From Cryptomeria japonica (taxonomy: Eukaryota > Streptophyta > Pinopsida > Cupressales > Cupressaceae), in the NCBI RefSeq assembly GCF_030272615.1, contig NC_081413.1, forward strand, positions 162,192,849 to 162,252,848: a stretch of DNA of 60,000 nt, given 5' to 3'. The notes beneath the pieces were generated by a model. It worked only from the letters and a program-made list of their open reading frames with translations. It searched no databases and was not told the DNA's origin. This document shows, in pieces, positions 1 to 10,296 of the stretch; within the stretch, counting starts at the first letter, position 1; each line of letters opens with the position of its first letter. Position numbers and translations under genes: made by a program.

Positions 1-106
1 GGTTTTTATGCAATTAGCCTCTGAAATTTGCAAAAGATCAAACATGGAAATGTAATTAAGGAAACAAAATTTTCAGATCTAACCATGAATAATCAGAATG
101 AGGATG

Positions 107-124
107 TTCACGTCGGGTTCACCA
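107..124 (-). other. Primer-binding site of Gypsy-C
   Basis: On the minus strand the sequence reads TGGTGAACCCGACGTGAA, 3 nt after the LTR end. Near-identical sites sit next to the LTRs of Gypsy-A (7926-7943) and Gypsy-D (47119-47136). The priming tRNA was not identified. Confidence 0.7.
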
Positions 125-893
125 AAATGTAAAGCGGAAAAATCGAACCCTAGTTGTTCTCCCCTCCCCAACTCCAAGGAGAGAGAAGGGAGAGTCACTA
201 GGGTTGATGGTTTTCACTTAGGAGAGACTTTACATTCAAAAGAGGGGTTAAAACCCACAAGATCCAATCCCATGCAATGCAAGATTGGATTCTATATGAG
301 TTTCAAGGGTTAAGACATCAAGGATACCCTCTTTTGTAAAGAATGTTGATAGAAAGATTGAACTAGGAATGCATGTAAAGTAGGAAAGATTCACTTATAA
401 ATAGAGATAGGGATATGGGATGAAGCTGCGGACCTGGAATTAGCAGTAAAATATCGAGACGATGTTGTTCTGCAAATTTGGGCGAAAGTTGACGGGACGA
501 TGGTGCTCGGCGTGCACACGGTCCTCCGAAAAATCCACAAAACGAAGGGGGATCTGTTCGTCTCTGCACAAGGATTCCAGATCTTCAATTACAGCCATAT
601 ACCTGCAACCTACACACAGAATAGAGAGGATGATTGGGGGGTTAGGGATGAGGGGTTTGCCTTTAGGTCAAACCCCGGTTTTGGAATTAACCAAGAAATG
701 AGAATGCTATAAATGTAAATGTTTGTAATGTAAACAAGTACTGATACCTTGTTGTAAGAATGTTTGTATTCTTACATGCGAAGGTGTAATGAATGTTGTA
801 TTTTGTATGTTGTATGTGATCTCCTCTTCAATGGTTGGATCCTTGTCTTGAATGCAACACTTAGCCTTGAATGGAGACTTAGAATGCTCAATT

Positions 894-937
894 GCTTGAA
901 GGAATGCTTGAATGCTTGAATGCTTGAATGTTTGAAT
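894..937. repeat. 8-bp simple repeat (aatgcttg)n
   Basis: Four to five consecutive copies of an 8-bp unit lie inside the Gypsy-C LTR; the last full copy carries one substitution. Confidence 0.85.
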
Positions 938-1006
938 ATCGCTTCCACGTCTTGCTCTTGCTTCTTTCCTTTTTTCTGACCTCCTCAAATGGGAGAGGAA
1001 ATGTAG

Positions 1007-1014
1007 TTTATATA
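1007..1014 (-). promoter_or_regulatory. TATA box of the Gypsy-C LTR
   Basis: TATATAAA on the minus strand is followed by a CT-rich stretch, the right layout for an LTR promoter that transcribes toward the primer-binding site. Confidence 0.5.
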
Positions 1015-1136
1015 CTTGTCAATTAGGGCTGATAGACTAATTTTCCCAACCTTAGGCTGACCAGGAAACATTATTTTCCAATTTGTAAACTTAAAGACCT
1101 GATGCCCAAAAGAGACCGAGCCCAAAATAGGGCCAG

Positions 1137-1194
1137 GGACCAGGGCGCTGGGCACCCTAGTCCTAAAGGACCAGGGCGCTGGGTGCTCTGGTCC
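1137..1194. repeat. Two tandem 27-nt hairpins in U3 of Gypsy-C
   Basis: Two 27-nt units (1137-1163 and 1168-1194) share the core ACCAGGGCGCTGGG. Each folds into a 12-bp stem with a TGG loop. The second stem pairs completely if two G-T pairs are allowed; the first has two mismatches. Confidence 0.7.
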
Positions 1195-1366
1195 CACCTC
1201 CCGAAACAGTAGGGTGCAAGGAGGGATCAGGCTAGGGTGCGAAAAAATGCAGTTTTTGATGTTGTAAACAGGTTTCGGGGTCTCTATTCAGGTTCAACGT
1301 TGCGCTGCCATCGTGAAGACCCAAATGCAGTCAAAATTGCAAGTGTCACAATTTTAGGACGCTACA

Positions 1367-2209
1367 GGTCTACAGATTCAACAGATGAGAGATGGAATCT
1401 TCATTTCCTAGTCCAAGTATGTCAAAGAAGTATTAAAGACCTTTGGCATGGAGGAGAGCAAACTGGTTGGTACACCAATGGTGACCAGCTATAAATTGAC
1501 TAAGGAAGATGATTCAACGTTGGTGAATGAGAAGGAGTATCGGTCAATGATCGGTAAGCTGCACTATGTGGTGTACAGTAGACCTAGCATTGCTCATGCA
1601 GTGGACATAGTAGCTTGTTTTCAGAAGAGTCCAAGAGATTCCCACTTGGTAGTGGTAAAGAGGATTCTTATATTCCTGAAAGGGACATTTGATTATGGAT
1701 TGTGGTATCCATACAATGGTGATTTTAATCTCAAATTTTTTACTGATGTAGATTGGGTAGGTAATGTGGATGACTAGAAGAGCACAAGCGGTGGAGCATT
1801 CTTCCTTGGTGGAAGACTAGTCTCCTGGACAAGCAAGAAGCAGAGCTGTATTTATTAGTCTATAGCTGAAGCAGAATATGTGGTAGCATTTATGAACTAC
1901 ACTCAGGCAATCTGGATGAAGCATGTACTAAATGGCTTCAAAGTGCCTATATCTGAACCAGTGAGTATTTTCTGTGATAATACTAGTGCAATCAATATTT
2001 CCAAAAATTTGGTATTGTATGCTAGAACTAAGCATATTGAGCTCAAGTATCATTTCTTGAGAGAGATGGTTCAAAACAAAGAGGTTGTATTGGAACATGT
2101 TTCTAGTAAGGAGCAGCTAGCATACATATTCACTAAGCCCTTATCGAAGAATACATTTACCTATTTGAGAGGTGAATTAGGGATTCTACCCCTTCCTGAA
2201 GTAAAATAA
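1367..2209 (+). pseudogene. Copia-B pol remnant: C-terminal RT and RNase H
   Basis: One frame reads across the region and matches the end of a Ty1/copia polyprotein. The RT tail (GIFIS, then SKYVKEVLKTFGMEESK and GTPMV) is followed by the conserved YRSMIGKLHY region. RNase H then shows its acidic residues in TDVDW, AEAEY and FCDNTSAI, then HIELKYHFLREM and the terminal FTKPL. In-frame stops are visible near 1397 (ISQ-type position), at 1775-1777 before KSTSGG, and at 1856-1858 before SIAEAEY, so it is not functional. The 5' part of pol is cut off by Gypsy-C at 1366. The frame ends about 350 bp before the LTR, a gap filled with polypurine tracts. Confidence 0.9.
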
Positions 2210-2287
2210 AAGTTGTGTGCTCCACATCAGTCAGGTATTATAGTGACAAATATTTCAAGATTGATGTGTTGAAGGATGCTACTCCAT

Positions 2288-2563
2288 AGGGGGAGCAACA
2301 TAGTGGAGTATGGAAGATTATGCCTCCACTTTGGCATTGTTGTCAAAGGGGGATAAGATATATGATAGGGGAAAATATATCTAGTGTATGGGGGAGAAGA
2401 TATCTGATGATGAAGATATATGGAAGAGTACACACTGACCAATCCAGATGGTGGTGGTTGTGATCTTTCAACTAGTATATGACAATTGGTATATCCTATT
2501 GAGCATGGTATAGATACTGAGCAATGATACATTGAGTATTGCAATCAATGCCAAAGGGGGAGA
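2288..2563 (+). promoter_or_regulatory. Cluster of polypurine tracts before the Copia-B LTR
   Basis: G4-G5 purine runs occur at about 2288-2294, 2345-2353, 2368-2374, 2390-2400 and finally 2553-2563. The last directly precedes the LTR and should prime plus-strand synthesis. Multiple such tracts are a known feature of Sireviruses. Confidence 0.65.
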
Positions 2564-2564
2564 T

Positions 2565-5521
2565 TGTTGTCATATGATGAAGTGGTGACAAAGTATGTTG
2601 TCACTGATGTTAATATGTGCTCAAGCAGGTACACCAGTATGCACCGGTATGAAGATTGGAAGCAGTTTTGGTCAACCAGGATGGAGTGGTGGTGTAGGAG
2701 CACCCTTCCAAACTCTTTCTCTTTCTTTTTTTTGTTGGTGTTATGCTTCTTTAGAAGCCATTGTACATGAATAAGAGCCATGAGCTCATGTGTGCTACAC
2801 TAGGTCCTAGTTTTAGGTCCTTAGTGTTTTTGTTGTGATTTCTTGTGCAGGAGAGGTTGAGTGTGCCTGGAATGTGTGTTGGGACTTATTGGCATGTTGA
2901 TGTCCTTAGGATAGACCAAAATAGGATTAGGATTCATGAAAAGAAACAATGGAAAAGTTGCTCAAAAGATGCAAAAGTTGCATGACAACTTTTAAAAGTT
3001 GTCAAGCAACTTTTCCACCCAAAATGGTCATAGACCCTTGTTGTGCGTGGAGAGCCCTAATTTTGGAACACTGACCAAGGTATGGGTAGTATAAGTATTT
3101 TCAAACCCTAAATTAATGGGTTGGATGTCAGACATTGTACGGCCCTAGCAAAAAGACCAGACTAAGACTGCAAAACTGTTACCAGTCAGTTTGAATGAAG
3201 CAATCAAGCAAGTTAATGGATTGAGATACATCCAAAACTATGTGAAATGTCTTTCATGGTGTAAATAATTTCATTTCAAGCAATTAGTTTAGGTGTTTAT
3301 TTGCAGATTGAGTGTGTTTGTAAATAGTTTGTAAATTGTCTTCTTACTGTCCAGTTTTGGACAGGATTGTGTAAGTGGCTGCATAACTCCATTCCCCGTT
3401 GTGGAACCACCATGAAACCATGGGGAATGAGAGTGTAGACCTTGTACCATACCGAAAAACAAGATGGGCCCTTGAAAATGCAGGGAGGCCATCAAGAGAC
3501 CCAATCCTAGGTGAGGCTGAATAGTGCCTGGCTAGGAGAGGTTAAGTTGCAGAGGTCTTGGAGAGAAAGGTTGGATAGAGGAAAGTACACCCTTTGGAGG
3601 AGGTGTAGAGGAGTGTTTGAAGCATCATTGGTGTGAAGGAGGAGCCTCCACTAATCCAGAAAAGGTGACTAAAACACAAAACACTCACTGTGACCCAAGC
3701 AAGCCACAAAACCCTCACAAAACCCTTAAAAACCCCAAAATTCGCCCAAGGCACTATACGGCCACTTGGAGGCCCAAAACCTAGAAAATCCTTGAGCCCT
3801 TGCCAATTGAATGGTAGTCTATTTTGGGATTTTGGGTTGTGTATACATCATTTGTGAGAGAAATCCCTAAAGGACCGGGTAGGAGGCCTAATTGGTCCTA
3901 AGCCTTGTAGCCCTATTTTGTAAGCAAAAACACAAAACAGTGAAATCGGTAGAAAGGATTAATGTAGCAACTTCTTGGGGGCACATGGAGGGATGTAAAA
4001 CATGGTTTAAGACCTAATTTAACCTTGCTAAGACCTTGGAAGGTGTGGAACAAGCCTTAGCCCTTATTAGCCATAGTAAGGGATTTTGAGTCTCATGAGT
4101 AGATGAGACCTTAGGAGCAGCATAGCAACTCATTGGTGGGTGGATTGGGCAAGGTCAGGGGATTTCTCAAGCAAGGGAAGTCCTAGAGACCCTAGGGTGT
4201 GGAGAGAACACTAGGAGATCCCAGGAAAGGATCCAGGAGCATAGACTGGGCTAGTCTATCCCAAGCACCAACCCATCAAGTGGACTAGTGTTGGGGTTCA
4301 CTAAGTGTTACTACCAGTTGGCAGTCTCTGTTCAGTTTTAGGGTTTCTAGTATGATCTGTGCGATGCAACCGATGGTGTTTTGTGAATGTTAAGAATAAG
4401 GATTAGGATGCCACGTCAGTTGTGTGCATGTGAAGGATTTCCTTGAGGATTTTGCACGTGGATATCCAATGCATTGAATTCCTACCTCAAGAATGTGCGA
4501 TTCTCTGAGTGGTGTATGAAGAGCTCATGATGGGTTATCATTTTCTAAATGCAGTGAAGATCAGATGATGCAGAGTGACTTGAGATCTGCTTAGATCATT
4601 TCATTCTATGTAAAGTGGTTGGATGGTCATGATTGGACCGCTTGAATTTGTAAACCTAAAATACTTAGGGTTTAGGGTTTATGTTACAGACCTAATTCTT
4701 GTCTATAAGGTTGATGAGTTTTGATATTGTTATTGTTGGCAAATGTTGTGATGAGATACTTGCCAAACCAGTGAGTGGAAAACTGCAAAATGTGATTGCA
4801 GAGTAGAGGAACTGAAAAGGATCTGCCTTAGCATGTAGTGTTGTTATCAAATCAGAGTTTTACCTGTTGTCTTCTAAACATTTCGATAGAAGGAAAATCC
4901 CTTGATCGGGTAGCTTTTACAGGCTTATTGTAAAACCTCTAACCAAGTGACTCAAGTTCATTGAGTTCTTTAAATCCTCTAGTGAGGTAACCTTTAACAA
5001 GGTATATAGCCATCCCTTAACCGGGTGATCTTTAATAGGATCGGCTCCTAGCAGAACCTTATTATAAAGTATTTAATTGGACTAGGCTCCTAATAGAGAG
5101 GACTTCAAAAGAGTTCAAAAAAAGCTTGTGGGTATTCATCCCCACCATGGTTTTTCCTATTTGGGTTTCCACGTGAAAAATCTGTGTGTTATGAGTTGTG
5201 CATTTTTCATGTGATGATTCAGTATTCTTGTTTAAGTGATTATGTAGGAAAAGATAATGATTATGGTATTACAGATACAACACATGCATATGTATATGGG
5301 TGAAGTAGCTATCAAGTATTGAATGATATTTGAAGTATTTAGTTTTACCGGTTTAAGTTCTCTGAAGTCTTACTGTGTTTAATCAGTATTGCCATGGTAA
5401 AGTTCAGTGATGAAGATAACCGGTTAGTATTGTTTTAACTTGATAAGTTGTGGAGAAGTTTTTGTATGTACTAATTCACCCCCCCCCCCCTCTCAAAACC
5501 TATTAGGGTATTTGTTGTTCA
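2565..5521 (+). repeat. 3' LTR of Copia-B (about 2.96 kb)
   Basis: It starts TGTTGTCATATG right after the final polypurine tract. Near its end are the copia-type block TTTTTCCTATTTGGGTTTCC with ACGTG (about 5150) and a run of twelve C (5479-5490) after CTAATTCA, as in the ends of the other two copia LTRs here. The end at 5521 (…TTGTTCA) is chosen because it is the CA nearest the expected distance after the C-run; a few bases or an internal insertion could change it. No convincing gene lies inside. Confidence 0.6.
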
Positions 5522-6897
5522 TCATTATTCATCATACATATGGGATAAATTCTTCCTCTTCTCTCTCGGGGGTTGGTGGTTCTTCCCAAGCTATGTTATA
5601 TGTAATGCAGATGTCTGGAAAGAATGTAGGGTTGATTTTGCCTCCCTTGTTTTTATGATAACTCAAAGCTCTATATTGAGTAAAAGCTCTGTTGTTCAAA
5701 GACTCTTGATAAAACTCATTGGATTTTCCTTGAAGATATAGACGCATATGAGGCAAGAAGGCTTTGTGTGAGACAAAAAAAATTCTATTGAGATAGAAAA
5801 ATCTCCTTCTTTTGATGAAATCCTTTGAGCTTAATGGTCTTTTCTTGAAATTGATATGTTGATGAAGATTCTTCTTTCTCAAAATGTGAAGGATGGTCAT
5901 ATAATTTGATATCTTGTTTTCACTTTGTTTTTATTTTTCTGAAATGTTGGTTTTCAAAATTAGTGTTGGATGAATACTTGTTTTTAAATTGGTTTTTACT
6001 TTCTTTGACAAGAAAACAAAGCAAGCACACAAACACAATAATGTTGCCTCAAAAGACACAAAATAGGTATGGGTCTAAATCAACCCAATCTTTGAACTTT
6101 TTGACCGCTTTTCAAATGTTTTTGTGTATGTTTTTCCAAAAGCCTGAAGTCGGCTCAATTTATCACTGGTTTGACACAAAACAAAGACACTTCAAACACA
6201 TTTTATCCCTAAGGTCAAATGGCCAATTGCGATAATTTCAGCCCACATCTTGATATTTCTTCAACTTTGGTACTACATACCTTATGAATCCTGATGTAGC
6301 AGGTAAGGATGTGATATAATAAGTCTTGCTTGATAATAACAAATAGATGATCCCTATGATGGGGGAATCGCCACTTTTATCAAGCTACAAGTAGCCTTTC
6401 AAAAAGCCATGTTTCTACTCAAGGAAATATGTATGGTGAGTATCTTGGGAGCAAAACCATCTATGCTCTTGCAGTGAATTTATCAGAAATATCCTCAATC
6501 AATAGAATGGGTGGGTTTCTATATAAAAATGTGTCTAGTAATGTTCAATGTTTTTGGACATAAGTTCATTCTGTAGTGACTCACTTAAGAGCCTTGTAAC
6601 TTGTGGTGGGGCCCATATATCCTTTTGAAAAGTTACACTATAGGAACAACTATACCCAAGGCTACAACTTTTTCTCACACCTGATTTCTATAGCGGCTCG
6701 GAGGATTTACCGCGTGGGGTCATTCCCAAGAGTGATGTGTCTCTTGGCAGAACTCTCTTAAAAAGATAAAATGTTGAGTGTTACTAACACTTTTCTCTTG
6801 CAACTAGGACCACGAAAGCCAATGGAGAGGATAGTGTGTGTTAGAAGTAGGACCACTCAACAAAATTTTCACAAGTGTGCCAATCACCAAAAACACT

Positions 6898-7314
6898 TGT
6901 TCTTTTTAACCAAAATATAGCAATGTGATCTAGCTATTTGGAGATGTTGCTCCAACAAAAATGGTGTTCTTTTTAACTTCAAGGCAAAATGTTTTGTAAT
7001 CTAAGAACTTGAAATCCTAGTCAACTGAATTGAGAACATGTTTTGCTTTGAAGTAAATCGCTTTGAAATTGAAGTAAAAATGACTTGTTCTTTTTAATTT
7101 TGCCCAAAATGAAGTGTGGATTGTGATTTTTTTAAGTTGATGCAAGAAATAAAATTTGTTTTGTTGATTTTAAGCACCAAAATAAAGATTGTTCCTATGT
7201 TGCAAAAAAGAAATTTTGTTGGGTTTTGAATTTGTGGTTCTTTTTACCTGGACAAATGAGGTTCTTTTTTACAAGCCCAAACAAAATATGTGATTCTTTT
7301 TAAGAGCCCAAAAT
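6898..7314. repeat. Degenerate array of TTCTTTTTAA motifs
   Basis: Six copies of (G)TTCTTTTTA(A) occur in about 420 bp (near 6898, 6963, 7082, 7231, 7258, 7290), three followed by an AGCCCAAA or GCCCAAAATG block. Spacing is irregular. It lies inside Gypsy-A, further from the primer site than the AGCGCT array. Confidence 0.55.
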
Positions 7315-7550
7315 GGAAGTGAAGTTGATTTTACCCAAGAAAAGAAAGTGAATTCATTTTATCATATCTTTAAAGACAAAGTTAGCAACATAACTTCCTA
7401 AGCTTAATTTTTGAAATCCTACAAAAACGGGGTTAGTCCAAACTTGCACAAAAGATAACAAGTTAGTAAAATCTACATGTTTGGTGGGTTTCTACAAGCC
7501 TAATATTTTTGGTTTTTCAGTTACAAGGAATTTTTACAGCTCTCTATTAC

Positions 7551-7852
7551 AATAGCGCTACTCTGTGTGGAAACAAAAGCGCTATTTAACATGAAAGTGC
7601 TAAATAACCAACGAAGGCACTAAAAAAAGGGCAAGCGCGCTATAAAAAGAGACAATAGCTCTAAAATAACTCTGTCAAACAGAATTAATTCAGTCAAACA
7701 GCAAGCTGAAAGCGCTAAAACTAGGAATGATAGCACTATTTAATGGTCAATAGCGCTAAAAGAAAGACAATAGCACTATTATTAGGAACAATAGTGCTAA
7801 AGTGCCAACTTTCAAAGGCACTAGAGTGTGAACAATGGCGCTAAAGCGTGAC
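7551..7852. repeat. Phased AGCGCT-type motif array in the Gypsy-A leader
   Basis: About thirteen copies of AGCGCT or one-base variants (AGTGCT, AGCACT, AGCTCT, GGCACT) start near 7554, 7578, 7596, 7615, 7634, 7656, 7711, 7732, 7752, 7772, 7793, 7816 and 7836. Most steps are 18-24 bp, commonly 20-21. It lies 85-370 bp downstream of the primer-binding site in element orientation. Confidence 0.8.
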
Positions 7853-7925
7853 CTATGTGTCAATTAAAACATAAAAAAAGTTAGTAGTTTTCAAAAAATA
7901 AGATATCAAAAGGTTGCATGTTTGA

Positions 7926-7943
7926 TTCACGTCGACTTCACCA
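7926..7943 (-). other. Primer-binding site of Gypsy-A
   Basis: Minus strand TGGTGAAGTCGACGTGAA, 2 nt from the LTR end. It matches the Gypsy-C site at 16 of 18 positions. Confidence 0.65.
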
Positions 7944-7945
7944 AA

Positions 7946-9403
7946 TGATGCTCTACAAAAAAGGATGGTTAGGATGACAAACACCAACAAACAGACAAGA
8001 AACTAATTGTTAGTGATACAAAATCAAAAATCAAACACTATCTTAAGCAAGCATATCAAGAGAGACACTAAAAACAAAATAGAGAGCTTAACAAAGAAAA
8101 TAAATTCTCTAAGACATCTCCAAATGCCTTCCACCATGTTTGTAGCTTCTCCTCCCTTGTTCCTCTCCTCTCCTAGTTCCCAAATGAGTGTAGCTCTCAA
8201 TAGCTTTTTGCACTATTCTGGATGTCTTATGGAGGTTCAAGATTGCAAAATGGATGATTATAAGAATGCAAATGTGAACAAGATAAAATGATATATTATC
8301 TAATTATCTAATATTAATTTTAACCCAAAATGAGAAATATTGATGATTATGCTAAATGCTCTCTAAAATTTACTATAAGCTAGATGCATACAAGATTTCA
8401 GGATCTAGATATTGAGGAAATGAGCTCTATTTATAGGTAAAATGGAGCAATGGAGGGCTGAGATTGAGTATTCTCATCAAGGGTCAGGATTGATGGGTTT
8501 ATGATCCATGTGAGGGCTTTCAATCCAATCCCAGGATGACAAATCTCAACAAGAGATGGGTTGAGAGGAGAGGGAATAAGAATTAAATACCCGACATGAG
8601 TTGAGGGTTAACTTGGGAGGTAAGGTTAATGTTGAGTTGAAAGAATAAAGCCATTATCCAATAAATAATGTCTTTATCCAATGGATAAAATTTTGTGCAA
8701 GAGTTAGCAAGGATAACCATGGTCAAAGCAATAAATGCTTGAAAACACCCATGGGTTAAATGAGAGTTGAGTTAGAGGGAAATTCTCTAACAATGGGGGC
8801 AAGTGGATTTAACCATGAATGGTTATGTAAGAGCCATTAATGGTCATGTAAGAGCCATTAGTGGTTTGGAATACTTTAGAGGTTAGCTTGTTGAACACTA
8901 AAGCATTAAATGCTTTTCAAAGACTTTGAGGGCTTTGAGAAGTGACTTCAAGTTGCTTAGGAATGTGACAATAATTAGGGAATGGATTAGGCTAATTAGG
9001 AATGATTAGAAAGTGGTTAGAAGGGTCTAGAAGGGGATTTAGGATTGCAAGTGGGTTTAGAGGGTGAGGGAAAATAGAATTTTAATTAAAATAAAATTAA
9101 TTTATTTCAATTGTGGTTGCAACTTGCATTTGTAGGAGAATGCAAGTGGGGAGATTTTTAATAATTTAAATAAATTTTTTTAATTATTTATTTAAAAGAG
9201 GAAAGGGGATTAAATTAAATAAATAGGATTTATTCAATTAATTGATTAATTAAAATAAATTGAATAATTTATTTAATTAATAGGAGAAGTGTTGAGGATG
9301 AATTAATTAAATGTTAAGTTAATTAATTGTTGGCTACTGGATTTATTAATCAACTAAATAGTAAATATTCATTTAATTAAATGGACATATTTATGTGACT
9401 ACA
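7946..9403 (-). repeat. 5' LTR of Gypsy-A (1458 bp)
   Basis: The inner end is fixed by the primer site (plus strand TGATGCTC from 7946). The outer end is placed at 9403 because the minus strand there begins TGTAGTCACA, like the TGTAG starts of the other two Gypsy-type LTRs, and the length matches Gypsy-D's 1.43 kb. The outer end is less certain than the inner one. The outer half is very AT-rich (many AATTAATT and TTTAATTAA blocks). The second LTR is outside the window. Confidence 0.55.
8427..8436 (-). promoter_or_regulatory. TATA box of the Gypsy-A LTR
   Basis: CTATAAATAG on the minus strand, followed by GAGCTCATTTCCTC; it points toward the primer site, as an LTR promoter should. Confidence 0.5.
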
Positions 9404-10203
9404 CATCTTATGATACATTTTTATGACATTTATCCATTCTTTATCATACTTATGTTTCACATGTAACACTTCTCATATACTATAATTAATATTGGGAACA
9501 ACATTGGGAGGCATCTTGCTTCTCCTTCATACATATGCTTTATCATCATCGCAAGTCATATTTAAGTACTACCTAGGGTTAAAATAGAAATCATTATTGC
9601 ATGATCTTATCTAGTACTTGGGGCTATTATTTTATTTATGAATTCATTTTCCTCGAGATTAGGGGTAAGATCAATGGACCTCCCATTTACTTCTTTTACA
9701 TTTTCTTATATGATGTATCTTGTTATCTCATATATTACTTGTCACATCAATCTCAAGAGCTTGCACATGTATATCTTTCACACTTTAATTGTTACATGAT
9801 CATATCATCTACTTATCGATGTTTCTCATCTCCTTCATTTCCTTGAAACTTTTAAATGTAATCATTTGAAAGGGGCATATAAAATAACCATTTTTTAATG
9901 ATTAATATTATAGTTATAAATTAATGTTCATTATAAATTCATTCTAATTGTGACTTTATTCCCATCATGGATGCATTCATTTTATAGTTTCATGGTCTTT
10001 GTGCATAGGCCCTTTGCATCCAATGGCATCACCTTTTGTATAGGCTCTCTCAAAGCCACACATATATTTCTATTTTCTAGCTCATTTGTAGCCCACTCTT
10101 TCTTTTTTTAGATATTATTTATACATTGTCACTGATATGTAGTTATTTATAATTCTTATTTTTAAATTATTTCATTACATGAAAGCTACACATTCAATTG
10201 TTA

Positions 10204-10206
<3 letters not shown>
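9404..10206. other. AT-rich spacer without recognisable genes
   Basis: Host DNA on the outer side of Gypsy-A. A short open frame at 9601-9846 has no recognisable motif and is probably chance. CATCT (9404-9408) is the expected target-site copy for Gypsy-A. Confidence 0.5.

Positions 10207-10292
<86 letters not shown>
10207..10292. repeat. (AT)43 microsatellite
   Basis: Uninterrupted AT dinucleotides over 86 bp. Much shorter AT tracts (about 17 bp) occupy the same place in front of the next two tandem units. Confidence 0.98.

Positions 10293-10296
<4 letters not shown>

Larger units (their letters stand above)
1..1366 (-). mobile_element. Gypsy-C: 5' end of a minus-strand LTR retrotransposon, rest outside window
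   Basis: Read on the minus strand, an LTR (1366 to 128) is followed after 3 nt by an 18-nt primer-binding site and then by 106 nt of internal sequence that leaves the window. The LTR has TG/CA ends. Its outer end abuts, at 1367, the middle of a plus-strand copia reverse transcriptase reading frame, so this element inserted into that one. The expected left LTR and the second copy of the 5-bp target site (ggtct, 1367-1371) lie outside the window. Assignment to Ty3/gypsy is an inference from the primer site shared with two other elements here; no pol is visible in this fragment. Confidence 0.75.
128..1366 (-). repeat. LTR of Gypsy-C (5' LTR, 1239 bp)
   Basis: On the minus strand it begins TGTAGCGTCC at 1366 and ends in CA at 128, directly before the primer-binding site. 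A TATA box at 1007-1014 splits off a U3 of about 350 bp, which contains two tandem hairpins. Short reading frames inside it on both strands look like chance. Confidence 0.75.
1367..5521 (+). mobile_element. Copia-B: 3' part of a Sirevirus-like Ty1/copia element
   Basis: Order on the plus strand: pol remnant, a polypurine-tract cluster, then a long LTR. The type is clear from the RNase H motifs and from the AAAGGGGGAGATTGTTG junction typical of copia 3' LTRs. Several polypurine tracts and a very long LTR suggest the Sirevirus lineage; this is an inference. The 5' half is displaced to the left by Gypsy-C and lies outside the window. Confidence 0.8.
5522..9403 (-). mobile_element. Gypsy-A: 5' part of a minus-strand LTR retrotransposon
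   Basis: On the minus strand: LTR (9403 to 7946), primer-binding site (7943 to 7926), a phased motif array (7852-7551), then leader and internal sequence down to Copia-B at 5521. No RT, integrase or Gag motif is visible in 5522-7925; the longest minus-strand frame there (5900-5532) has no recognisable domain. The rest presumably continues left of the Copia-B insertion, outside the window. Placement in Ty3/gypsy rests on the shared primer site and LTR start. Confidence 0.65.

Noticed and set aside
395-412. Plus-strand CTTATAAATAGAG as a host promoter
   Set aside because: It lies inside the Gypsy-C LTR in the direction opposite to the element, with no plausible gene downstream.
5532-5900. 122-codon minus-strand frame at the edge of Gypsy-A
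   Set aside because: No domain or motif recognised; its 3' end lies almost at the insertion boundary, and composition fits chance.
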